Assembly: GCA_007745835.1 (NCBI GenBank)
Contig: CP036424.1
Coordinates: 4,513,968-4,577,967, forward strand
Origin: Planctomycetes bacterium MalM25
GTDB taxonomy: Bacteria > Planctomycetota > Planctomycetia > Pirellulales > Lacipirellulaceae
Direction: 5' to 3'
DNA: 64,000 bases
The position numbers and the translations under genes are program-made. This document shows, piece after piece, positions 44,741 through 53,898 of the stretch (positions are counted from its first letter, which is position 1; every line of letters starts with the position of its first letter). The notes below the pieces were generated by a model. That model saw only the letters and a program-made list of their open reading frames with translations, searched no databases and had not been told where the DNA came from.

Positions 44741-47242
44741 GTGACGGCTCTCTTCAAGACACTTCGCCCGGTCGGCGCGCTCGCTCTGGTGGCGTTGCTC
44801 CTCTCGCTCACCACGGCGCCGGCGCAGGTCGTCTCGGTTGTCGCCGACGCCGGCGTGCGCCGGTTCATCGGCGGCCTGAATCAGTTGGAGCGGACCAAGT
44901 ACTTCAACCACTGGGGCACCCATGTCATCGGCGGAAACACCAACCTGGGCGACTTGGCGACCGAGGTCTGGGCCGAGGACGGATTGAACTCCGCCTCGGG
45001 ACGTGACACGTGGGAGTTCGATTCGTACATCGCTCAGAACATCCCGCAGGACCCCAGCCGCCCCGGCTACTTCGACATCACGGCGTTGCGCAACTTTCTG
45101 CGGAACGGCGCGTACGAGAACTTCCTCAACAACAGCCAACGCTACGAGTCGATCCGTCAGCACGAGAACCACGTGTACGTCCAATCGGGCCGCGCGGGAT
45201 CGAACTGGCCCAGCTGGCTGCTCGACGGCACCCGCCTGCCCGTCAGCCACGGGGGCGAGGCGTACGGCGAGTTCTTGAACGTCTACCTCGAAGAGGTCGT
45301 GTACGGCACGGGTCCGCAGATCGGCAACAGCCAGAGCCAAGCCTATCTGCCGCTCGACCCCGAGAACTTCTACATCGAGATCATGAACGAGCCCTCCTGG
45401 GAGCTCGGCCCCGGCGGGCTCGACTGGGAGCAGGCGATCGAGATGCACCGCAACGTGACCGAGACCGTCAAGAGCGCGAACCCCCAGGCGCAGATCGGCG
45501 GCGCCTCGGTCGGCAACGCGTCGTTCGCTTCGTGGAACCCTTACCGCTGGGACTACGCGAAGACGCTCATGGACGACATGACGACCTGGCAGACCGACAA
45601 CGGCCAGCCCGCCGAGTTCGACTTCTGGACGCTCCACCCGTACGACTCGCGCCCCATCAACTCGAGCGGCGTGCCGGAGCACCGCCTCCCCGAGTCCTCC
45701 GGCCACCTCGATGGCATCTTGGATCTGTTCGAGTCGTACAGCCACCAGCTGTTCGGCGACCCCAAGCGGTTCGCGATCACCGAGTACGGTACGATCCAGT
45801 GGAGCGAGAACAACGGCGACTTCAGCACCTACCCACGCCGGCTGCTGCAGTGGGACGAGATGACCGACATCAAGAAGAAGATGTTCACGTTCATGGACCG
45901 ACCCGACCGGATCATCAACGCGACGCCCTTCGTGGCGCCGCAGTGGTGGACGGGCAGCTCCCCCACCGAGCACGGCCAGTCGGGCAACGTCTTCTGGGAC
46001 CGCAACGCGGACGGCACGTGGACCGAGACGATCAACGCGGGCCTCTACCGCATGCTCAACGACGTCCGCGGCGAGTACGTGCAGATCGAGTCGGGCGACG
46101 ACGAGGTGCAGGCCCTCGCGTTCCGCGACGGGAACCAACTGCACGTGATCCTCAACAGCCTGATCGACTCCAACCGCACCGTGGACCTCGCCGCCCTGCT
46201 GGGCGACGCGTCGGTCACCGGGGCGACGCTCGACCGGGTCTTCTGGAACGGCGCGACGGGCGTCTTCCAAGACGACCTCGACGTGCTGAACAGCTGGCAG
46301 AGCATCGGCCTCACGCCCGAGGAGAGCGTGAAGCTCACGCTCACGTACGACGAGTCGGTCGCCTACACCCTCGCGACCGACCGCGACACCTACTACGGCG
46401 ACGACACCCAAACGCCGATCAACCTGTCGGGCGGGCGTTCGAAGGTCATCAACCTCAACGCCGACACCGAGGACGCCGTCGCGGCGACGGTGCGGGTGGC
46501 GATCTCCGGACGCAGCAACCTGTGGAACACGGCGTTCGACGTGGTCGTGAACGGCCAGACGATCCACGTCCCCGCGCGGGGCGCCAACGGCTTCGACGAG
46601 CACGACAACTCGCTCTTCTCGCGCGAGGTCGACGTGCCGGTCGCGGCGCTCAACGACGGCGCCAACGAGGTCTACGTCGACTTCCCCTCCAACGGCGGCG
46701 ACCTCGTGACCGCGACGCTCATCGTCACCCGCTCGCTCGGGGACTACAACGGCAGCGGCGTCTTCGACGGCGATGACCTCGCCCTGCTGTTCGATCAGTT
46801 CGGTCCGACCGCCCCGGGAAGCCGCTACGACCTGGTCGCCGACGGGGTCGTCGACATGGAGGACGTCCGCTTCTGGTACGAGGAGCTGCGGGGCGTCGCG
46901 ACGCCCACGGGCGACTTCAACAACGACGGCCTGGTCGATGCGGCCGACTACTCCGTGATCCGCGACCTGGGGGGCGCCGAGTTCGAGTTCGACTACCAGT
47001 ACTGGGCGCACCGCTACGGCCAAGCCGTGCCGTCCGCTTCGCAACAGGCCGTGCCGGAGCCCTCAACGCTGGCGGTGGCCCTGCTGGCCCTCACCCCGTT
47101 CGCAACCCGGCGCAGGGGCTCGAACTCATCGGACGTGACGGGTCCCCGCCGGGGCGCCGTCACCATCCGCCCGAGCTCGCGGCCCAAGCCGCCGCGGCAA
47201 GGGCCGCGTAGACAGTCCGCGCCATTAGGCCGCGGATCGTGA
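44741..47242 (+). CDS. Secreted clan-A glycoside hydrolase, possibly agarase/porphyranase (GH86)-like, with dockerin-like repeat and PEP-CTERM-like tail
   Basis: The 833-residue protein starts with GTG at 44741, which gives a clean signal peptide (LVALLLSLTTAPAQ). The N-terminus has RFIGGLNQLERTKYFNHWGT. The likely acid/base Glu is in EIMNEPSWE (near residue 217), and the likely nucleophile Glu is in FAITEYGTIQW (near residue 347), a clan GH-A pair. Beta-sandwich regions follow, then Ca-loop segments (DYNGSGVFDGDD, DFNNDGLVDAADYSVIRD), VPEPST and a long basic tail. The family is uncertain, but an endo-acting hydrolase on a marine polysaccharide fits with the sulfatase nearby. Its last 83 bp overlap a convergent gene. 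Confidence 0.75.
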   Translation: MTALFKTLRPVGALALVALLLSLTTAPAQVVSVVADAGVRRFIGGLNQLERTKYFNHWGTHVIGGNTNLGDLATEVWAEDGLNSASGRDTWEFDSYIAQNIPQDPSRPGYFDITALRNFLRNGAYENFLNNSQRYESIRQHENHVYVQSGRAGSNWPSWLLDGTRLPVSHGGEAYGEFLNVYLEEVVYGTGPQIGNSQSQAYLPLDPENFYIEIMNEPSWELGPGGLDWEQAIEMHRNVTETVKSANPQAQIGGASVGNASFASWNPYRWDYAKTLMDDMTTWQTDNGQPAEFDFWTLHPYDSRPINSSGVPEHRLPESSGHLDGILDLFESYSHQLFGDPKRFAITEYGTIQWSENNGDFSTYPRRLLQWDEMTDIKKKMFTFMDRPDRIINATPFVAPQWWTGSSPTEHGQSGNVFWDRNADGTWTETINAGLYRMLNDVRGEYVQIESGDDEVQALAFRDGNQLHVILNSLIDSNRTVDLAALLGDASVTGATLDRVFWNGATGVFQDDLDVLNSWQSIGLTPEESVKLTLTYDESVAYTLATDRDTYYGDDTQTPINLSGGRSKVINLNADTEDAVAATVRVAISGRSNLWNTAFDVVVNGQTIHVPARGANGFDEHDNSLFSREVDVPVAALNDGANEVYVDFPSNGGDLVTATLIVTRSLGDYNGSGVFDGDDLALLFDQFGPTAPGSRYDLVADGVVDMEDVRFWYEELRGVATPTGDFNNDGLVDAADYSVIRDLGGAEFEFDYQYWAHRYGQAVPSASQQAVPEPSTLAVALLALTPFATRRRGSNSSDVTGPRRGAVTIRPSSRPKPPRQGPRRQSAPLGRGS

Positions 47243-47759
47243 GCCGCAACCTGGGAACGGCGTGCGCCCGCGCGAGGTACTCACGGTACGCCACCGCGGC
47301 CACGAGCGCAGCGAGTCCGCCCGCGATGAAAGCGAGTCGGCATTCCCAAGTCTCGGCGTCGCCGAGACCGTAAACAGCAGCGAGGCATGAGGTCGCCCCC
47401 GCCGACGCGGCCAGGATGCGCGACGTCGCGCCGCCGAAATTGAGGCCGAGTAACATGGCCACGTATAAGCAAGGCGACGCCATGAGAGCGACGGCCAGGC
47501 AACCGAAAGCCCCCTCAACGCCGTACAGAACCGCGCCGACCAGCACGCTGGTCGCAATCAAGCTCAGCGCGACCGATGCCCAGAAGCCAATCAGGGTTTG
47601 CGGGTCGAGACCCTGAGCCCCGGCGGGCTCCTCCAGCAGGTCTTCAACGTCCTTATCAGGGACCCCAAAGAGGACTTCTGATAGGAGGACTGTTGCGAGC
47701 GAAGGCTCCTCCGGCTCGGGGGCGGGCTCGCGGTCGCGTTTGGGCAGCGGCGGGTACAT
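47160..47759 (-). CDS. Unknown membrane protein with four to five TM helices
   Basis: The 199-residue protein has an acidic soluble N-terminus (about 50 residues), then TM segments (TLIGFWASVALSLIATSVLV, AFGCLAVALMASPCLYVAML, ASAGATSCLAAVYGLGDA, RLAFIAGGLAALVAAVAY). Its C-terminus ends close to the convergent glycoside hydrolase, with an 83-bp overlap of the two reading frames. It is 141 bp downstream of the sulfatase gene on the same strand. No family is recognised. Codon use looks ordinary for the window. Confidence 0.6.
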   Translation of the reverse strand: MYPPLPKRDREPAPEPEEPSLATVLLSEVLFGVPDKDVEDLLEEPAGAQGLDPQTLIGFWASVALSLIATSVLVGAVLYGVEGAFGCLAVALMASPCLYVAMLLGLNFGGATSRILAASAGATSCLAAVYGLGDAETWECRLAFIAGGLAALVAAVAYREYLARAHAVPRLRLTIRGLMARTVYAALAAAAWAASSGGW

Positions 47760-47900
47760 AGGGAGCGTTCGCCTCGGCGGGCGGTTGCTTGCCGGTTGGT
47801 TGTCGATATCCCCGCCGCGCGAGGGCGCGACGGGGGCGAGGGCTGGCTGAAGTCCGCTACGGCTCAGGGGGCCTTCTTTGGGTCAGGATCGACGGGGTCG
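47760..47900. other. Spacer with hairpin between sulfatase and membrane-protein genes
   Basis: CCCCGCCGCGC and GCGCGACGGGG (47811-47836) form a GC-rich stem around GAGG. No T-run follows on either strand, so a terminator is doubtful. The hairpin could limit readthrough from the sulfatase. Confidence 0.4.
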
Positions 47901-50264
47901 CTACTTGTTCAGGTACTCGATCTTCGTGACGCCGATCTCGCCGTTGAACTCGAAGGGCGCCTCGTCGAAGTAGTCGAGCGAGACGGGCGAATCGGAATCG
48001 CTGCCGAGGTCGAAGGTCGCATTGCTCGTGAAGTGAAGCGACATGGCGCGGGGCACCCGGCCGCTGGCGACCTCCTTGCCGTTCACGCGCAGCGTGACGT
48101 CCATCGCCCCGCCGATGCGATCGACCAGGCGCGACTGGACCTCGACGCGGACGTCCCCCTCGGGGAGCTTCGTCTCGGACTGGATCTTCGTCCGCTCGAC
48201 TTCGAAGAGGTTGAATTCGTAGCAGAGCCTCCCGTCCCGCACATAGCAGGTGAGGCCGCCCGAGAAGCCGGCCAGCGCGTAGAGGACGCCGTTCGCGTCG
48301 GCCGGGACCTTCAGCTCCATGTCGACCAGGCTGTCGACCTTGCCGAGCTTCGGCGCGGCCGACTCGGGCATGCCGACGTTCGGGCCGTAGAAGCTCCACT
48401 CGGTATAAGGAGGCGCGGGGGCGTCCTCCGGATGGAATAGGGCGGTCGACCACAGGCCACCGCCGATCGGCAGGTTCTTGTTCTTCGTCGACTCGATCAG
48501 GAAGAGCTTCTTCAGGTGCTCGACCTTCTCGGGCATCTGATCGGCCAGGTCATTTGCTTGCGACCAGTCCTCCTCCAGGTTGTAGAGCTCCCACTTGTCC
48601 TTCTCGGGCGTCCACGTGCGGGCCCCCTTGGGGATGCCGCCGACCCACGGCTCGCGCGGGCCCATGGCGCTAGCAAACCAGCCGTCGTGGTAGATGCCGC
48701 GGCTCGCCATGATGTCGAAGAACTGCGTCTTGCGCGTCCCCTCGGCGGCCGGGTCGTCGAACGTGTACTGCATGCTGACGCCGTCGAGCGAGTCCTGCTC
48801 GACGCCGTTCACCCGCTGCGGGGGCGTGATGTCCAGGACCGAGTAGAGCGTCGGCACGATGTCGACCACGTGGTGGAACTGCGGCCGGGGCGTCTTGTCC
48901 CGCGTGATCCCCTTGGGCCATGCGATCGCCATCGGCTGACGCGTGCCGCCGAAGTGGGCGCCGACGAGCTTCGTGCTGCGGTACGGCGTGCTGCCGGCCC
49001 ACGCCCAGGCGGCGTGGTACATGTTGTCGGTCTTGTGCCCGCCGAGCGCGTCGAGCCCGCCGAGCTCCTCGAGAGCCTCGAGGTGCTGCGAGATCTTCGT
49101 CGGGATCGCGTTCTGGGCGAGCTGCTCGCTGATGGTGCCGTAGAGGCCCTCGGCGGAGGAACCGTTATCGCCCCAGATGTAGAAGACGATCGTGTTGTCG
49201 AGCTCGCCGAGCCGCTCGATCTCGTCGATCACGCGGCCCGCGTTGTGGTCGGCGTGCTCGGTGAAGCCGGCGAAGACCTCCATCAGGCGGCGCTGGAACG
49301 GCTTCTCGTCCTCGGGGATCGACTCCCACGAGGCGAGCGACTCGGGCCGGGGCGTCAGCTTGGTGTCCTGCGGGATCCAGCCGAGCTCCTTCTGCCGGAC
49401 GATCGTCCGTTCGCGGTACGCGTCCCAGCCGTCGTCGAACTTGCCGCGGTATTTGTCGGCCCATTCCTTCGACACCTGGTGCGGCCCGTGCGAGGCGCCC
49501 GGCGCCCAGTACATGAAGAACGGCTTGTCCGGGGCGTAGGTCTTCTGATCACGCAGCCAGCGGATCGCGTCCTCGGCGATGTCTTCCGACAGGTGGTAGT
49601 TCTCTTTCTCGGGGCGCTTCACGTAGTTCGTGTTCCGCACGAGCGTCGGCTCGTACTGCGACGCCTCGCCCGCGAGGAAGCCGTAGAAGTACTCGAAGCC
49701 GTAGCCGGTCGGCCAGTACTCGAACGGCCCCTTGTTGGTGATCTGCTCCTCGGGCGTGTTGTGCCACTTGCCCCACGCGCCCGTGTTGTAGCCGTACTGC
49801 TTGAGGACTTCGGCGACCGTGGCAGACGACTTGGGGATCGTGCCACTGAAGCCATCGAAGTCGTTGGCGATCGCCGCGATCTGGCCGTTGCCCACGCGCG
49901 TGTGGTTGCGGCCGGTGAGCAACGCGGCCCGCGTCGGCGAGCACATCGCCGTCGAGTGGAAGCGGTTGTACGACACGCCAAGATTGGCGACGCGGCTCAG
50001 CGTCGGCGTGTTGATCTCGCCGCCGTAGGTGGAGGGGGTCGCCGGGCCGACGTCGTCGATCAGGATGATGAGGATGTTCGGCGCGTCATCGGAGAGCCGC
50101 TTCGGCGTGACCCGCTTCTGGTAAGTCGAGTCCTGGATCGTCAGCCCCGCCTGCGACCCCGAAGGCGTCGGCGGGAAGGGCAGCACCTGCTGAGCCGCCG
50201 CGCCCGCGGCGAACGACAGGAGGATGCCAACGGACCAACAGCGCAGCACACAGCTCGCGTACAT
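47901..50264 (-). CDS. Secreted arylsulfatase (S1 family, Cys-type)
   Basis: The 787-residue protein has a signal peptide. Metal-binding Asp residues are in ILIILIDDVGPA (about residues 70-71), and the formylglycine motif is CSPTRAALLTGRN, with Cys108 modified to formylglycine. ASHGPHQVSKEW and the conserved WGDNGSSAEG (about residue 370) follow. The C-terminal beta-sandwich (about 630-787) is extra compared with short sulfatases. It removes sulfate from sulfated glycans or aromatic sulfates. An anaerobic or FGE-type sulfatase-maturation enzyme is not in the window. The neighbouring hydrolase suggests a sulfated-polysaccharide substrate. Confidence 0.93.
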   Translation of the reverse strand: MYASCVLRCWSVGILLSFAAGAAAQQVLPFPPTPSGSQAGLTIQDSTYQKRVTPKRLSDDAPNILIILIDDVGPATPSTYGGEINTPTLSRVANLGVSYNRFHSTAMCSPTRAALLTGRNHTRVGNGQIAAIANDFDGFSGTIPKSSATVAEVLKQYGYNTGAWGKWHNTPEEQITNKGPFEYWPTGYGFEYFYGFLAGEASQYEPTLVRNTNYVKRPEKENYHLSEDIAEDAIRWLRDQKTYAPDKPFFMYWAPGASHGPHQVSKEWADKYRGKFDDGWDAYRERTIVRQKELGWIPQDTKLTPRPESLASWESIPEDEKPFQRRLMEVFAGFTEHADHNAGRVIDEIERLGELDNTIVFYIWGDNGSSAEGLYGTISEQLAQNAIPTKISQHLEALEELGGLDALGGHKTDNMYHAAWAWAGSTPYRSTKLVGAHFGGTRQPMAIAWPKGITRDKTPRPQFHHVVDIVPTLYSVLDITPPQRVNGVEQDSLDGVSMQYTFDDPAAEGTRKTQFFDIMASRGIYHDGWFASAMGPREPWVGGIPKGARTWTPEKDKWELYNLEEDWSQANDLADQMPEKVEHLKKLFLIESTKNKNLPIGGGLWSTALFHPEDAPAPPYTEWSFYGPNVGMPESAAPKLGKVDSLVDMELKVPADANGVLYALAGFSGGLTCYVRDGRLCYEFNLFEVERTKIQSETKLPEGDVRVEVQSRLVDRIGGAMDVTLRVNGKEVASGRVPRAMSLHFTSNATFDLGSDSDSPVSLDYFDEAPFEFNGEIGVTKIEYLNK

Positions 50265-50403
50265 GATGACGTTCCCAGTGGATTAGCTTGCCCCCAAGCG
50301 GCGCCACAGAGCGGCCGTCCGGTCTCTCAAGAGCCTAGCACAGCCTGGACCGGATTCCACTTATTCCGGCGGCCACAACTGTGGCGATCGCGCGGGTCGG
50401 CCC

Positions 50404-50961
50404 CTACGGCGCCAGCTTCTTCAGCTTCCGCTGCAAGGTCCGCCGCGGGATGCCGAGGCGCTCGGCGGTGCGGGTGATGTTGCCGTTGCAATCGGCGAGC
50501 ACCTGCTGGATGTGGTTCCACTCCGCCTCGGCGAGGCTCGGCGTGTGGATGGCGGCCTCCTCGGCGGGGGGCGCCTGGTCGTCGGTCAGCGCGCCGCTGC
50601 GGTGCAGGGCCTCGAGCACCTGGTCGGCGTCGGCCGGCTTGGTCACGTAGTTCTCCGCGCCCTGCCGGACCGCCTCGACCGCGTTGGCGATGCTGCCGTA
50701 GCCGGTGAGGATCACCGCCCGCACGTCGGGCGCGATCCGCTTGAGCTCGCGGAGCGTCTCCAGGCCGGTCATGCCGGGCATCTTCAGGTCGAGCACGGCG
50801 AGCTCGGGCGGCGACTGGCGCGCCAGTTCGAGCGCCTCCGCCCCGGATGCCGCCACGCGCACCCCGAGCCCCCGCGCGGCGAGCGCGCGGCCCATCCGCT
50901 CGCGGAGCAGCTCGTCGTCGTCAACGAGCAGGAGACTCTTGCCTTCGAGTGGCGCGCTCAT
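50404..50961 (-). CDS. RegA/PrrA-like response regulator with Fis-type HTH
   Basis: The 185-residue protein has an N-terminal receiver domain: DDD acidic pocket near residues 14-16, phosphoacceptor D58 in LDLKMPG, then AVILTGYGS and the Lys in YVTKPAD. A short linker leads to a Fis-type HTH (WNHIQQVLADCNGNITRTAE, RTLQRKLKKLAP). This layout matches RegA/ActR/PrrA regulators, which control respiration and redox genes. Its kinase partner is upstream on the same strand, split from it by MITE-like element B. ATG at 50961 begins with MSAPLEGKS, preceded by AAGAAG. Confidence 0.88.
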   Translation of the reverse strand: MSAPLEGKSLLLVDDDELLRERMGRALAARGLGVRVAASGAEALELARQSPPELAVLDLKMPGMTGLETLRELKRIAPDVRAVILTGYGSIANAVEAVRQGAENYVTKPADADQVLEALHRSGALTDDQAPPAEEAAIHTPSLAEAEWNHIQQVLADCNGNITRTAERLGIPRRTLQRKLKKLAP

Positions 50962-50986
50962 GGTTCTTCTTGCTAGGAGAGTTTCG

Positions 50987-51254
50987 GAAGGGGGATGTGG
51001 GGATGAGGGGGGATAAGGGGATGGCTTCTCGACGAGGCAGCCTCTAACTGCCAAACATCATCGTCGTGTTCTCACTCGGTTGCTTATCTGTCGGAACGCG
51101 CTAACGCCCGGTTCATTCGTCGCAAGACCATGGGCTAACGCCCCGTGGTCGATTGTTGATGGGCAACGAACTCGACACGATCGCCAGCACGGCTTAGCAA
51201 GGCTCCACCAAACCGCCATCCCCTTATCCCCCTTACATCTCCTCATCTCCCTTT
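50987..51254. mobile_element. MITE-like element B between kinase and response regulator
   Basis: The left terminal repeat at 50987-51025 (ending GGGGGATAAGGGGATGGC) matches the reverse complement of 51215-51254, with near-identity over the inner 20 bases and one 1-base indel. The element is about 268 bp. It starts 26 bp upstream of the regulator start and ends 6 bp after the kinase stop, filling the whole gap. Internally it carries ACCATGGGCTAACGCC and CCGTGGT, a hairpin-forming dispersed repeat. It shares termini with element A. Confidence 0.65.
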
Positions 51255-51260
51255 AGAAAG

Positions 51261-52604
51261 TCATTTAGCAAGCGGCAGCACGACGATGACCCGGGCGCCG
51301 CCCGCTTCGGGTGATTCTAGCCGCAACGAGCCGCCGAGTCTCTCGATCACGCTGCGGGCGAGGAAAAGGCCGAGGCCCATGCCGGAGCCGGGGGCTTTAG
51401 TCGTATAGAACGGCTCGCTCGCCCGGGCGAGGACCTCGGCGGGCATGCCGGGGCCGCGGTCTTCGATCGCTAGGCGGAGCGTGTCGGCGAGGCGGTCGCC
51501 GCGCACCGTGACGCGCCCCGCCGGATCGACCTCGTCGGTCGCGTCGAGCGCGTTCTGCACGATCGCCCGCAACGCCTGGGCGAGCGCCATGGCGGGGACG
51601 ACCAGTTCGAGTTCGTCCGACCCCTCGCGCCACTCGCTGTCGATCCGGTCGGCCGCGGGCAGCTCGTCGAGCACGTCGCCCATCAACTCCTCGGCGGTGA
51701 GGCGCTCCGGCGCGCTGGCGGAGGCCATGCCGGACTCGGTCGCCATGCGGTCGAGGATCGCGCGGCAGCGATCGACCTCACGACGCACCAGCGCCAGGTC
51801 CTCGGCCGCCGGGCCCTCGACGCCCGCGGCGAGCAGCTCGCGGTGCGCCTCGTTCGAGGCGACGGCGATCGTCGAGAGGGGCGTCGCGAGCTCGTGCGCG
51901 GCGCCGGCGGCGAGCGTGCCGAGCGCCTCGAGCTTCTCCGCGCGGGCCCGCTCGTTCTCGGCGCGGCGGCGGAGGCGGTCGCTCGCGCGCAACTCGGTCG
52001 TGAGGCGTGTCGTGAAGTTGACAATGACGACGGCGCTCGCGGCGAACGCCACCCACGCGCCGACCACCGCGGGCGGGGGCGCCACGAGGCTCTCATCGCG
52101 CGACCATTGCCACACCAAGCTCTCCAGTCGGTCGGGGTCGCGCAGCACATCGACCGGACGATGGGCGAAGGAGATCGCCGCGAAGCCGAGGATCGCCAGT
52201 CCGGACAGGCTCCACGCCCACGCCGAGGGCAGCACCACCCCCGAGAGGGCGAGGTTCACGAAGTAAAACACCACGAACGGGTTGGTCGGCCCGCCCGTCA
52301 GCGCGAGCATCGCGGTGAGCACCGCAAGATCGAGCAGCATCAACCCGCCGACGACGGCGTGCCACTCGTTCCGCGAGGGGGATTGCTTGCGCGTGCTCGT
52401 CCACCACCAGAAGAGGGCGTTGCTGATGAGCGTCACGCCCACCAGCGCCAGCAGCGGCGGGACCGGCGCCTCGACACCCAACGGCCCGGCGACGAAGGCG
52501 ATCGTCGCCAGCTGACCGACCGCCGCGACCCAGCGCAGCCGCCCGAACCACTGAGCGTTGATCGCCAAGCGACGCGAGCCGATTTGGGTCGGGGGCGGGG
52601 TCAC
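51261..52604 (-). CDS. RegB/PrrB-like membrane sensor histidine kinase
   Basis: The 447-residue protein has six TM helices (about residues 30-205), with the RegB-typical loop TGGPTNPFVVFYFVN. The H-box is LAAGAAHELATPLSTIA, a conserved Cys is in EVDRCRAILDRM, and the N, G1 and G2 boxes are QNALDATDE, IEDRGPGMP and GSGMGLGLFLA. RegB kinases sense quinone redox state and a cytoplasmic Cys, and phosphorylate RegA. The start is GTG 52604, 7 bp after the stop of the upstream FAD gene, so it is probably co-transcribed. The frame is open upstream to 52907 but overlaps that gene. Confidence 0.86.
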   Translation of the reverse strand: MTPPPTQIGSRRLAINAQWFGRLRWVAAVGQLATIAFVAGPLGVEAPVPPLLALVGVTLISNALFWWWTSTRKQSPSRNEWHAVVGGLMLLDLAVLTAMLALTGGPTNPFVVFYFVNLALSGVVLPSAWAWSLSGLAILGFAAISFAHRPVDVLRDPDRLESLVWQWSRDESLVAPPPAVVGAWVAFAASAVVIVNFTTRLTTELRASDRLRRRAENERARAEKLEALGTLAAGAAHELATPLSTIAVASNEAHRELLAAGVEGPAAEDLALVRREVDRCRAILDRMATESGMASASAPERLTAEELMGDVLDELPAADRIDSEWREGSDELELVVPAMALAQALRAIVQNALDATDEVDPAGRVTVRGDRLADTLRLAIEDRGPGMPAEVLARASEPFYTTKAPGSGMGLGLFLARSVIERLGGSLRLESPEAGGARVIVVLPLAK

Positions 52605-52611
52605 GGGGGCG

Positions 52612-53898
52612 TCACTCCTGAGAGGCGAGCTCGGTGAGCACCGCCTCGGCGGCGCGGCGGCCGGAGCGGATCGCGCCGTTGATCGACGCCGTGTCGTGCC
52701 GGTCGCCGCAGACGTAGAGCCGTGGCCCGAGGCGCACCGGCTCCTCGACTTGTTCGTAACGCGGGGGCGATTGGCGCGGCAAGGCGTACCGCACGCGCAC
52801 AACGCGCAGCAAACGCCACGCCTCGGCCTGCGGGCCGAACCAGGAGCGGGCTTGGTGGCGGAGCGACTCGACCAGGTCGTCGTCGCTCGACGCCGGGTCG
52901 CCCACAACGGCGGCCGAGACGAGCGCCTGGCCCTCGGGGGCGTAGCCGGGGCTCACCTGGCTGGGGACGCACAGGCTGTTGATCGGCCCCGCCCCAGCGC
53001 CTTCGCCGTTGAGCAGGAGGATCGGTTCTTCGATCGGCGGCTTGGTCGCCGCAAAGTAGACGCTCGTCGCAGCGACGCCGCGGTTCGGCTCCCCCTCGCG
53101 ACCCAGCAATCGGTCGGCGGCCGGGGCGTCGGTCGCCACGACAACGCACTTCGTCTCGCGACGAGTATCGCCGACCGCGACTTCCGCGCGGTCCTCATGG
53201 GTCTCCACCCCGCTGACCTGGGCGTCCAGCTCGATCGCGCCGTCCGGGATGGCCGCCGCCAGCTGCGCGGGGATCTGGGCCATGCCCTCGCGCGGCAGTG
53301 AAACATCTCCTTCGCCGAACAGGCGGAAGACGAATTCGAACATCCGACTGGAGGTCTCCAAGTCGGACTCGAGGAAGACGCCGCCAAAGAACGGTCGGAA
53401 GAACCGCTCGATGATCGTCTCGGAAAAACCGAATCGGCGGAGCGCTTCGAGCGTCGTGACCTCTTCGCCGGCGACCGCGTCGAGCGAGGGATCACGGCGC
53501 AGCTTCGATCGCAGGCTGGCGATCAGCAGCTTGTCGCGCAGCGTGCCGACCGGGCTGGTCGCGGTGGCGAGCGCCTTCGAGGGACGCCGCCACGGATCGC
53601 TCAGGCGATGGAAACCGCCGCCGCGGTAGACCAAGGCGCCGGGCTCAAACGGCCGCAGGTCGAGCGCCGCGTGGTCGAGCTCCTGCGCCGCGTCGGGGTA
53701 GGCCGGATTGTAGACCTGAAAACCGCGGTCGAGGCGGAAGCCGTCCACCAGGTCGGTCCGCACCCGCCCGCCGACCGCGTCTCCCGCTTCGAGCACGGTG
53801 ACGCGTTTGCCCGCCTCCGCCAAACGCTTCGCGCAGGTGAGGCCAGCGAGGCCAGCGCCGATGACGATCGCGTCGTCGTGGGGGGAGGAATCGGGCAT
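52612..53898 (-). CDS. FAD-dependent oxidoreductase (amine-oxidase/protoporphyrinogen-oxidase-like)
   Basis: The 428-residue protein has an FAD-binding Rossmann start, IVIGAGLAGLTCAKRLAEAG, followed by EAGDAVGGRVRTD. RRFGFSETIIERFFRPFFGG (helical substrate domain) and the C-terminal FAD contact VCGDRHDTASINGAIRSGRRAAE complete the typical phytoene-desaturase/amine-oxidase layout. It lies directly upstream of the RegB-like kinase and is divergent from the next FAD gene. The substrate is unknown; a carotenoid/isoprenoid or amine oxidation role is possible. Confidence 0.85.
   Translation of the reverse strand: MPDSSPHDDAIVIGAGLAGLTCAKRLAEAGKRVTVLEAGDAVGGRVRTDLVDGFRLDRGFQVYNPAYPDAAQELDHAALDLRPFEPGALVYRGGGFHRLSDPWRRPSKALATATSPVGTLRDKLLIASLRSKLRRDPSLDAVAGEEVTTLEALRRFGFSETIIERFFRPFFGGVFLESDLETSSRMFEFVFRLFGEGDVSLPREGMAQIPAQLAAAIPDGAIELDAQVSGVETHEDRAEVAVGDTRRETKCVVVATDAPAADRLLGREGEPNRGVAATSVYFAATKPPIEEPILLLNGEGAGAGPINSLCVPSQVSPGYAPEGQALVSAAVVGDPASSDDDLVESLRHQARSWFGPQAEAWRLLRVVRVRYALPRQSPPRYEQVEEPVRLGPRLYVCGDRHDTASINGAIRSGRRAAEAVLTELASQE

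Noticed and set aside
44693-47044. 783-codon minus-strand frame opposite the glycoside hydrolase
   Set aside because: Val/Arg/Glu-rich, no domain, antisense shadow of a secreted protein gene.
48516-50477. 653-codon plus-strand frame opposite the sulfatase
   Set aside because: Antisense to the sulfatase, compositionally biased and without motifs.
52605-52907. 101-codon extension of the RegB-like kinase frame
   Set aside because: It lies inside the FAD oxidoreductase gene in another frame and is Arg/Cys-rich; the GTG at 52604 fits the operon spacing.
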